A stretch of 64,000 bases of DNA, taken from contig OY365806.1 of the NCBI GenBank assembly GCA_959347315.1, forward strand, positions 58,799,154 to 58,863,153. The letters run 5' to 3'. The stretch comes from Bimastos eiseni (lineage: Eukaryota > Annelida > Clitellata > Crassiclitellata > Lumbricidae). The notes beneath the pieces were generated by a model. The model was given only the letters and a program-made list of their open reading frames with translations, made no database searches and was not told where the DNA came from. A program made the translations under genes and the position numbers. This document shows, one piece after another, positions 50,501 to 62,500 of the stretch (positions within the stretch are counted from its first letter, which is position 1; each line of letters begins with the position of its first letter).

Positions 50501-53500
50501 GTAACAAGGAAGGGTGATGCACATATTACTATGATATTAGCTAGATTCTGATTGTAAAAGGAAGACCAGGATACAGGGCCAAAAATTTCCAGAGCTTCTG
50601 TGCTCTGTAAAGAATCACTGAAGTTGAGGGATGACAAAGGATGTGCAACTGATCAGAGGGACTTGCAACCGGGAATTGATGTAGCAGGGATACACTGCTA
50701 CCCGTGTCCCCTAACCAACTCAGCCATAATGAGTAAATTGACATTTTTGAAGGAAGATAAGGCAGAGAGGGAGAGTACTGGCCACCCACTGTAATAATTT
50801 TTTATATGGTATGTATCAAGGCTTATAAAAATAAAATTGCTAACACTCATGGTCTCATACTCATGGCTGCCTCCCAGGCTAGCTTAAGGAACTGCTGTTC
50901 TTAGTTTACATTAAAAGGTGTAAAAATTTGTATTTTCAGTTTCTTTATTTATATCTGATTGAATTATTGGTGACTGTTTTTAATCCGTAAATTTGTAACT
51001 CGAAGACCACATGCTCCTGAAACACTCCAAATGAGGTTAGATACCAAATAATGATTACCATCCTGAATTCTATATATTTGGTATTGACAACATGTGGATG
51101 AGGGCAAAAGAAACATTGAAAAGGTAATTTGCTACATCAAGAACACAGTTTCTTTATGATCTACTAATGCATTACTTCCTACAGGAATAAATTCAAAGGA
51201 CAAGACAAGTTCCCCATTTTATTGCAAACATTTTCAGATAATGTTCCAGTGTGAGTGTTTGAGACACTGTATCAATTTCTGACATTTTTTCTTCTTTGCA
51301 AATTAGCTGGTGCCCTGGGTTTAGCTTCCGATTAATGCTTTATGATTACAATTATGGTTTTATATTGCTGGAATCTGGAAATCCAGGCAAGATTTTTTCC
51401 TTATGTTATAGTGTAATTATGACAATATTCGAATTTTTGTAGGAAAGCGCGAAGGGAAGCAGAAATGAAGGCTGTCAATACGTGGATTATAAAGTGGGAG
51501 GATATTATAACTCCTGACAAAGAACTTTTGGTAGATCCGTAGTTTAAACTTTTATACCATAGCCAGGCTCCAACGAACTACTTGACAAGTAATGTAATGT
51601 AATTAAGCATTTATATAGTGCCGCTCAAATCAGCAGCGCTCTACAGATGGTGATATTTATAAAGTTTTGCACAGAAAATTCTGCTGATTTAGCAGAAGTT
51701 TGTCTGCTTTACATTTAGTATTTTTCTACTGTGGAGTTTTCATGCTTTCTTATATGGATTTATGTATAATTAAATTGCAACCTGTATTGTGAATTTTTAA
51801 ATTGTTAGGATAAATTTTGAGTACATTTTGGACATAAAATTCAGATTGTTTTACAAATAAAATTATAATTAAAATTAATTTTTTTACTCTTCCACAAACC
51901 GGTCGGTGATCAGTATCACCACTTTAAGAACCATTGCCTTAGAAAATGTGCATGTATTTAATTTTTCATTTATATTAGCTTTGAAATAGATATAAATTCA
52001 CTTATATGCAAGGTATTTTTGTAGAAGCCTAAAACTATAATAATTTCTTAAGCTTTTATAGGTTAATTGAGCCTGTTTTGCACTGTCTGTTATTCACATG
52101 CCTTTATTCTACTTAAGTACACTGTTGTTTTAGTATTCCCCGGCTATTCAAAAGATTCTACATCACGAGGTGAGTCGCGTTACGTTTAACATGGAAGAAG
52201 AGAAGGAAAAGGATGAAGTATTATTCTCTGATGTCGGATACTGTAAAGTGAGTACTGCTGGATTCTGTCTACACTTGAGGCGTTTGCCTTAGAAGCTTTT
52301 ATTGACTGTCATGAATAATGTCAGTGGTTGTACAAGACTTTTAAATGACTTACAACGACATCAGTGGTTGTGCTGAACCTTTTAGCGACTCTGATTGTTT
52401 CCGTTGGTCAGTGTATTTGCTGTGATGAATGTGAAGATATTTGTAATTTCAATTTTTATAGCACATCATCAAGAGAGCCTCATCAGAGGCACTTTGGATC
52501 AAAATGACTGAAGAAAACAATTTAGCTCTTCACTCCTGTATTGAGTGACTCGCTTATTTTCATCACTGATCATTACTTACTCATTATTATTATTGAAATA
52601 GGACCTGTTCTTTGGAACCATCCAACCTCTCGTTCTTTCGGGTTCACCAAGACATGTTCAACCCCCACGTGGTCCTTCTTCCCTTGATGTTCAACTATCC
52701 CTCTTCCCATGATGACATTTCTTGCTCTGCTTCTACACTTTCCAACTTTCCTGACATTCATGTCCTGCCCTCATCATTGAGCACGGTAGAGACAGTACAC
52801 AAGCTAGTGCCCTGGTCTTAGCTTTTAGCTTTTAAGTAGCTCTTTACAGATTTCAAGATTTGTGAAACAGTTTTTCCAAGTGCATGTATAGAAATATCGA
52901 GGGAACTCACATTGCAAAGCTATTCCTGAAAGTTGTTCCAATTACTTTGAAGCTTCTGTGCTGCGCTGTGAAAGTTTAAGCTGTGGGAACACAAAGTTCT
53001 TGTGTAGAGAGAAGAAATTTATATACAGGAATGGATGAGACAGAAACACAACTTTATGAGTCTTACTCATAAAGTCTTACACATTAGTCTTACTCTGTTT
53101 GCATTTCTGCATAAGCAACCAGTGCAATTCCTTCTGTGTGTGCTAGAAATATGCCCAAATTATGTATCAAAGCTTAGGTTTTAGTGTTTTTCAACTGACT
53201 TAGCATTATTCAAGTCAGGGGCAGCGATCCTGGGGGGGGGGGCCGAGGGGACAAGTCCCCCACCTTTTGCAAAGAGGGACACGTTATATGTTTGTCCTCC
53301 CACATTTCTTACCCCTCTCATTGTGTGTCCCTCCCACCTGTCAGACGAGATCGCCACCTCTGATTCAAGTAATTCCTCTCAAACAGTAGTAACGTGTATG
53401 GTGCTATTTGGTACATTTAATTGCAATAGCTTCCATTGTTGGGTGATTTTCTTTTTCAGTACATTTAAACTAATTAATTTTGTTGTGGGGAGGTATTTGT

Positions 53501-56500
53501 TTACTATAAATTTCTGTAGACATGTATATATATATATATATGTAATTATGTATATGTAAATATGTAGATACAACATAGTGTAAGAGGGGTTTTAAGTGGT
53601 TCAGAAGAGATATTTTCTATATTTGAGTACTACAAATTTACCTGGAACTCTTAATAGCCAAATTTTTTATAGCTTTCCCTTAAAGGCTGCAACGGTGTCC
53701 ACTGAGTCAGTAGAACATCCAAGCCATTCTTCGAGTTTGGTGCTAATTCAGAGGACCTCTCCCACTGTATTGCTTCATTTCCAGTGATAATCTTGTAAGG
53801 TTCGATTAGATCTCCTTTGCTTTGCCTTCTGTCCATTGCTGTTGGTTCGTATCTTTTCAGCCTTACATCACAGCTGTTTGTGACACAGGTTTTGAGTGCT
53901 CTAAGCATTAGTCAACTTATTCCTCCCCAATGTTAACATCTTATAACAATACCGGGTATGCATTTTCTGTGAGGTTCATATGGGTGCTATATAAATGAAT
54001 AACTTATTAATTTCCAATTATATTGTTTATATCACAGAATATATCTTTGTGCATGTCAATCAATCATAAATACTTGATATAGCACCCCTTCAAGATATCT
54101 ACTAAGAGGTGCTCCAACTACATGTGTAGGCCTATAATAGTTTCCCAGTAATGGATTTTGTCATAATTTTACAATATATTACTTGTCAGTGCAAATTACT
54201 GAACTGGAGCTGATGCAGTGTTAGGCTTTGATATACTAGGTTGGAACCCAGTATTGGCTCTAAAAGCAGTTCCTGTTTTAATTGGCCGGATTATGAGTAT
54301 GGCCAATTAAACCCTACAGCCTTAAGTAAATGATACAAATGCCAAAAGGTCAATACAAAAGGATCAGTTGAGCCTATTGAGACTGATATGGCCTTTTTAT
54401 GGATTTTTATGTGGCAGTAGTAACAGTGCAAAAAATTAAATATACTGTTGCAGTGTATAATACACAGCTGAAATGGAAAAAAAATTACTTATAACTTTAG
54501 TCGTGAAAGATAGAGATCAAGAAGTCTAAGATTTTTCTTAAGCTGCTTAAATTGAAGTTGAACAAAATGTTTCTTATGTTTAGGGCGTGATAGTGAGCAT
54601 CAAGATGGTTGAATGTAAGTCAGTGGATGCACAAGATCCAGTCATGTTAAGTGAACTTAGACAAGTGAGTATGGTATTGATCATTTTGCATTTCGGTGTT
54701 TACTTTTCTTGCATCGTCTGCCTGCATGTATGGTGATTCTTCCACCTTTTCTTGTTATGCTACTTCTCACATCAGAGAATGTATTTACAAGTAACACAGT
54801 ACAATACAGCTCAATACAACTGCATTTTGATATTGCCCTTATTACAATTAGTTTGGAAGCACACACGCCTCAATGGCGCAATTGCATTGCAGAGCAAACA
54901 TGCAAGAAGGACTTGCACGAGTTTCCTACATTAGGAAACTAATGGAAACCTACATTTATCCTGCCTCGGATAAGGATCGAGCCCGTGCTCCCAGTCTTCG
55001 TGTTACAGGCTGACCGCTCTAACCAATATGGACCACTATGCCACAACAGTACAACCATAGTCTTATGGTCACGCTCATATCGAATTTTGCATTTTTAGTA
55101 ACAATTTTGGAATTTCCTCTTGTATCTGTTTGATCTGCAATACATGTGTCATTTAAGTTACAAAGCCTACTTAAGTCTTCGTTTACAAATTCTACTATAC
55201 ACGATCCTTTTGTCTTGATGAATTGATCTTTTGGATGTCGACCTGAATACTAACCATCTCTGATGTGCCTTCGGGGAATGCTTTTCGCCCTAGACTTGGC
55301 CTTTAGAAATTAACAACTAACAATAAGTTATTGTAAAACTGCCTATAGTGGCAGATCCTCGTCAATTTCTACTGCTGATTATACTGGTTTTCTGTGAAAT
55401 TTGGAACACCAGTCACAAGACTGAATTATTCGGCTGCCCTATGAAAATACAAAATGACAAACTTTCAGCTTGCCTTGAAAGCTTCGTTGATAAAACGAGC
55501 TTACTTATTATTATCAATTCCACAATTGCAGTTTTATTGGACGAAAGAGGCAAATGATTTCATGATTTGTATTGGATGGCATTTTGTGATTTGATTGCTT
55601 CTTCTGGCAGATGATTAACCTGAAGCAGGAAAACCTGAACATGTTTGTTGGAATCTGTCTGGAGGATCCAAACGTCTGCATGCTAACACTTTATGCCAAG
55701 CATGGCAGTCTGCATAACGTTCTAATGGACAATGAAATGGAATTGCCTATAGAATTCAAACTGTCCTTTGCCACTGACATATCAAAGGTGCGGCTATTAT
55801 TTATTCATTTGTTCAGGTGTTTCTATATCACCTCTTGTGGGCAGATAGGTTAGTTGCATTGGCTTAAGCCGGTGTGTTAAGTGCCCTCCATGATCAGCCT
55901 CAAACTCCTCTATCACCACCCTCTGGGCTTTCTGCTCAAAACTGTAGTCTCATTTTTTAAAGGATTCCTACCTGAACTCATCTTATCCATTGCCTTCAAA
56001 TTCTTCTTGACCTAAATTATACCTGCCTTAGCAGCTACTTAGCCTTCTCTTTTGGATCATTGAATACCAGACTCTCTAATTTCCTATTGACTGTCTTGTG
56101 GAAAACTTGTCTGACTCTATGCTGATGCCCTGTGCTTAGCTTTCTAGTGATGCCATTGAAGTTTGCAGCTTGCTAATTATGACTAACACCATTCCCATTG
56201 GAAAATACAGTTCCTTAGCATGACATTGCAGTGTCAAAGCATATTGCAAGATGACAGTCAGTTTGCTTTGGGACACATTGAAGATAACTTTGTGGCCAAC
56301 CAAACCAGGGGCAGGAACCCAAACCCAGCAACTAGGCACGAACAAGGCATGCACTGGCATCATCTTGCCCACTTGGCAATACTTTACCATGCAAAACAGT
56401 GTTGCTATAGCAAACTAGTATATGATGTTCGATCTTTCAATGTTTCCCCTATATGTCATCTGATTATGTGATGTAGGATCACACAGCATTTTTGATCATG

Positions 56501-59500
56501 CATGTTTGATCGTGTGGTATTGTGTATAACAATAATTTGGTGAACACAGGAAATCAGACACTGAATTAAAATCTGCAATTCTCTGCATAGCAGTCAGAAG
56601 CTTTATTTCGTATTAGCAAAATAATGATTTTAACAAAAATAGGTAATAGGCTGTTTCTACTAATAGTTTGTGAATAAGTTAACTGAACTATGTCCTGCAG
56701 AAATTTTGCTACAGATCTTCCATATATTGCAGTGGCATGGGAAAATATTGCAATCCAGTTCCAGGAATATTTTGTGGAAAATTTGTTATCTTAGTCAATG
56801 TTTTAAAAAAATGCAGCAATCAGTTTCTTACTGTCTTTCTTGACCCTATACAGTGAAATACAGCGTCAGTTCGTAAATGCGCATCTGTTACTCAAGGTAA
56901 TTAAAAACTTATTTATTTACATTGCATTATGACTAGGAATGTAGCAACTAGCAGCAACACGCTTTCGTGCAAGACTTATTTTGTTAAAGCATGTTAATAA
57001 AATTCAATTGTATTATAATTTGATTAAGTAGACGTTACTATGTTCAGAAGAGCACAATGAAGATGAACAACAACAAAAGAAATAATTTTAAAAATTAACT
57101 TGATAGTTTTGTAATCATTTCTTTAAATTGTCTGAATTGAAACAGGGCATGGAGTATCTTCACAGCTGTGTACTTGGCTCCCATGGCCATCTGAGTAGCA
57201 CTAACTGTGTGGTTGACAAGAAATGGACATGCAAGGTGACTGACTATGGAATGGGCAAGTTTCAGAGGATGAAGAAGCAGAGGGAACTTGAAAGTGCCTC
57301 CCGTTGGTCTAGTCTTAGTCTTTCTTTTCTTCCTTTGTGTCTGTGTGTATTGCATTTTGAGGCACTCTTAGTAAAGAATTCTTCCTCAAACTACTTGAGC
57401 CATGCCAGGTAAAAGGAGAGTTCTGCAGTGAACTTGGAGCCCCTCCAAGTGATAACTTTTTTGCAAACAATAAAATGGCATCCTGGCATTCGTTTGTGAA
57501 ATTGTAGGGTGCGTGGAGACCAATTAGTTAACTCTCTAGCAACCAGCTAGATTGGTTTCCCATGCATATTAGTACATTAAAGTGTTAATGACTGCACATT
57601 ACTGAGAGCCTTGTCAGAGATTTCAGCTCCTTGCAACCAAGTGTTTTACTTGATTTTAAATGATTTTCAACTGATCATGAAATTGTTTATATGTTATGTT
57701 GTATTGAACTGGCTGCCTGTATGTAACTGCTTATGTGAAAGGGTTATCCATACTGTAGTGGGACTGTTGACCCTTTTGATGCCAGCACTTTAAATCCTAA
57801 AGGTGGAATTGTCATTGCCTGATCTCTGTGTTTTGTCATGTTTCAATAAGCAGCTTCACTCAATTTCAACTTAAAAATCCCCAGCAAATAAAAGTCTACA
57901 ACAAACAAAAGACAAATGCTAACCATCAACGTGGTACCACCCGAATAGCAATGTCCACTGTTGAAGATAAGATATGGTCACACGTAAGGGCTACATAATA
58001 TGTCCTATACATGGAAGCCATATAAGGGATATTTGGGGCCGTCCATAAATGACGTCATGCGAAATTGGCTGAATTTTGACCCCCCTCCCCCCCTTGTCAC
58101 ACTTCGTCACAAAAAGTCTGACCCCCCTCAAATATGACGTCACAATGCTCTGACCCCCCCCCCCCCAGAAAAAACCACTTCATTTAATTTCAAATAAAAC
58201 ATAAAAATTAATAATTAACTTTTTTAAACATTGCTGAACTTAGCATAAAAAATCATTTTAAAATAATCGTAGACTCATTGTCTATTAATGCTAAAAAAAT
58301 GCAATGTTCAGAATAATTTTTATTCTTTTATTTTCTTATAAAAAGAAGTAACCTATAGAATTAATAGTAGTAATTATGTATAGCAGTATTGAAACTTTGC
58401 GGTAGAACGACTTATAGTTTTTTTCCACAGCAGGATGAAAAGTTCTGAAGTTCTGGTTGAATCATAACAAATTATTATTTTATGATTGCACACAATTAAT
58501 TTTATGCTTCTCCATTTTCCCATGGGGAAGCAAAATGCTACTTAATGGAATAAATTGGGGTAGCACAGATCTGTTCATCCTGTGGTATAGATATTCCATT
58601 CAGCTCAAGATCTTCTTCCTCCATCCAATCCACACTCTCTCCATTTTCTTCTCTCGCGAGTATAACCATTAGTTCACGTTGCCAATGTGCAGCTACTCTC
58701 TGTGGCCTAATGCGTTTTGGTGGAATAATTGATTCCTGCTTGTGAGTTGCAGAGTGGTTGCGCAGCATGACTAACGACGCGAAGGATGTGTGACATATTT
58801 TGCAAATCCTGTCACCAAGCACGGATTGTATTGACGGACAGTACAAGTCATATGGAATCAACCAATAAGGATTTGAAGAGCGAGGAAGGATGTCATCCAC
58901 TTTCAAACTTTGAGCTACAAACAGAGATGGGAATTTATGAGATGCTCCGTCTGTTGTCCTTTCTGGAATTTTAAGACCTTCGCTGGTTTGAACAACTGGT
59001 AAAGGAGTAGGAAGAAATCTTTCTGTTACCACACTAAAGTATGAGCTTCTTGGTTTCGAACAGCACTTGTTGTCAGCGCATTTTACAAGCTGTGTCAAGT
59101 ATTGGCTTGTTCGTACATGGACGTCGTACCATTTCTGATCTCTGGACATGAAGTTTTGTTCCTGGATCTCAGTCTTGGTTGGGTCTATGTATTCAGCCAC
59201 TGTCGGAAAATTATCGACAATCAACTGTGACCAAACTTCGGCTAGAGTGTCTCCTGCGAACTTAAAATTTGTCTTTTCAAGTTCGGAGTCAATGGTAATA
59301 CCTCTTTCGTTCAAATGACTACCGTAATGGTCATGTGGTAATATCAATCCAGCAAGTTCCTTACTGAGTGGTGCCATTTTTCTCTCGACCCTATTAAATG
59401 CGCTTCTTCCTGGAGCATTGGTAGCTATGAATAAAGCGTCATAATCGTGCTGAAGAAAATGGTGGATTGCAACTGTAATCACTTTTTGGTATCTCGGGTT

Positions 59501-62500
59501 CTCGTCCGGGCCACCGTCAACTGTCGACACCAAAATTGGTTTCACCAATTGATCAATACCACTCTTTGTTATGGCATCAAACTCCTTGAGAGTGAGCAAT
59601 TTTTCGAAATCAAGTCCATGGCTGAATGCTGTTGATGACGAGTGTTTTCCAGATCTAATTGCTATGTATGTGGGTCCCGAATAACCAACAGCTTCTGGGT
59701 TTCTCAGACCATTAGGCTGAATTTGGATTCCAGCATAGACTGAAGGAATTAACTTGTGTCCTGCTGCCACAACCCAGTCGTGGTCAGGCAGACTGACTCT
59801 GTACTCAAGGTGCATCAGTAATGGACTTTGCTTGTTAGCAGCAGTCAACCCGATTGGAACACGAGCTTTATCGTCTTGACTCAGAAAACACACCTCATTC
59901 GGGCCTAGCATGGATGCCAACTCTTCCAAGTGCCTTATGGTTGCCGTACAAAACAAACCGTCTATATGTTTTGCATGATGATCATTTTGAGCTCTGATAA
60001 GCTTTACAGGGACCGTTGACACATGACGCTGACCTTCAAGAGATGAACTGCGCTTTGGCAAAAGACGAAAGATAGAGCCCACTTCTACTGATTGTAAAGC
60101 CATTCATTTTCAACTGTTCAGTTAACTGGTCTAAAGTTTTTATACTTCTGTACACATCACTCTGCCTCCTTTCATGCGACGCCGATCCATACATAGCAAT
60201 ATCTACAATAGTTTCTAGTAATAAAGGCTGATCTTCCTCAATTCTCGGCCTACCAGGCTGTGCCCTAGCTTTCAGAGATGTGCGTAGTTCTGGATTATCA
60301 TCAAACAGGTCATTCAATTTTCTTTTCTTTTCATCTCTTGCTTTCTGTGCTCGTTTTTGATCACCTTTTTTCTTCTTCAACTGGTTTTCCAATTCAGTTT
60401 TCTTCTTCGTCTTCTCTTTTAATTCTATCTCCTGTTCATGAGTAAGCATTTCACGTTTTTGTCGCTCGTACAAGCCAACCAGATCAGCATTCACAATATC
60501 AATCTGTGATTGCAAATGCAGCTGGACTGTAGCAATTCTTGATGTTGCTGAATTGTTAGTACATGGCGCTGCAGCACTCCAAAGGGCTCACATTATGCAG
60601 ATGATCCAAACATTGCAGTGCAAGGTGAACAGTAATAAACGATTCAAGCAATTCAATCTGTGAGAAAAGTTTCATTTCATTTTTAATACCTTAGATTTTT
60701 TACTTGTATCTTTGATCTCATATCTTGGATCAGCTGTTCATTCAGCAGAATTACATTTCTAAAAAATTGCTCTGTTTTGATGCTTTATGCATGACGTACC
60801 ACATTTAATAGTTGCCTCCTGCAAAAATAACTTATACAAGTTAGTTTTGTGAACCTTCTGAGTCCTCTAAAGGATCTTACATGGTTCTTGATTCCTGTTC
60901 TACATCTGTGATTTGCACTTGGTCTTGACAGGCCTATGTTATGAACTAAGGACCATGTGGCTTTACTAAAGAACCGAATTGCTAGTAAAGATCTTGGACT
61001 ATTTTAGACCAGCTGTGGACTGCACCAGAGCTCATGAGACTAATGAGTGATGAGCGTCCTTTGTATGGAACTCAGAGTGGAGACGTTTATTCGTACGGGA
61101 TCATACTGCAGGAATTGGCTACACACAGTGTTCCCTTTGTTCATGAAAGACAAACCCTTGCTACAATCGGTTAGCTGTACTTTGTGCTTTTGTTGTAGCT
61201 ACTTTATACTGGCTTTGGTTTAGAGCTTGAAGGGTGAACTGCTTTGTCTGTGTTTGCTTTGTCAGATGGTTAGTATGCAGTGTCAACCCAAAAGTCAGAT
61301 ACCTGTTCAAGTCCCATCAGGGCTGACAAATATTTTGAGATTTCTGCTCCTCTAGCGTATGTAAATTTTAATACTCGGGAGTGAGGGAGAAGGGCGGCTG
61401 GTCGCCTGTTGCATGCCCACGTTTCTAAAGCTAGGAAAATGAAAATATAGTGGTGTACATTAAGTTCACATCACCAAAGTGTTTACATTTCTTCAACTTT
61501 CAGTGCTGTTATTTCTTTTCAGCCTTAGGTGTGGTAAAGAGGTTGCATTTAATCTTTAAAATCATTGACATCTTAGGCTGGATGACATTTAATTTTACCT
61601 TTGTTATTGTAAGATAGCATGAATCTTCTATAGAAACGTCATAGAAATGACAGATTGTGCATCAGAGTAGAGGTCTAGATTAGCTGGGCATAGTGCAATG
61701 TATTGACATGAGATAATGAACACCTACAGTTGGTACCCATTGCCAATATATGTGGATGACACAACACTACTGGCAGGAAAGAAAGTAGATCTGTTAAACC
61801 TGATCAGAAGGGTGAAGAGAGAAAGTGAGAAGGCAGGTTTATATTTCAACATAAGAAGACAAAGATCATGACAACAGCCGATTGGGACAGTTTTGAGATA
61901 GACAGAGAGGAAATAGAGGTGGTAACAAGCTTCACATTCTTGGGAACGTTAATAGAAAAAGAGGGAAAGTGTGATTTGGAAATAAAAGAAGGGTGGCGAT
62001 AGGGAAAGCTGCAATGAATGGACTGGAAAAGGTGTGGAAGTATAAACATAAACCTTCTCTTTCATATAGTGGCCTTGAAAACTGACGTCTTATGTGTCAA
62101 TAATGGATCGATATATTATGCTGGTTTTTCTGTGGTGGAATTTTGATCACTGTTTTTTCTCATTGCTTATTGAGCAGATGTCCTTGCAAAGGTCACCATA
62201 AGTATGGTCCCTCCGTTCAGACCTCATGTTCCAATAACTGAAGACAATGGTGAGGATTGGAATGAACTGATGGTCAGTTGTTGGCATGAGGTGCCAGATG
62301 AGAGGCCGACATTCAAGAAAATTTCAATTGCCATCAGAAAGATGAGCAAAGGAAGGTAGGTGCTTTTCTCAATTCTTTGTGTCATCAGAGATACATTTTA
62401 TTTTCTGCACCAGATGCACTTATTACCACAAGCTCTCTCTTAAGACTTCTTCTACTCTGATGCGTGCATTCATAAACATTGATTACTTGTATGTATGTTA

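Larger units (their letters stand above)
58035..60819 (-). mobile_element. Unnamed DNA transposon with DDE-like transposase
   Basis: The left terminus GGGGCCGTCCATAAATGACG (58035) continues into C-rich sequence and resembles the ends of the 36.15-kb MITE. A matching right end is suggested at about 60789-60819 (GCATGACGT, CATTTA and GCC in the same order as the inverted left end), but with several mismatches. Between them are two overlapping minus-strand ORFs. Target duplication not resolved. The unit lies in the cyclase intron between exons 13 and 14, opposite to the gene. The right boundary is the weak point. Confidence 0.6.
52134..62355 (+). other. Cyclase exons 10-15: kinase-homology domain
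   Basis: Reads [18 protein letters not shown] (glycine-loop equivalent and beta-3 lysine), [38 protein letters not shown] (residues 681-693), VTDYGMGKF (700-708) and [10 protein letters not shown] (720-729), then [15 protein letters not shown] and [18 protein letters not shown]. The catalytic HRD aspartate is replaced (HGHLSSTN) and DFG is DYG, so it is a regulatory pseudokinase, as in all known receptor cyclases. Confidence 0.88.

Noticed and set aside
58080..58170. Functional G-quadruplex or promoter from the C runs
   Set aside because: The C runs are the subterminal region of the transposon, as also seen in the 36-kb MITE. No gene starts next to them.
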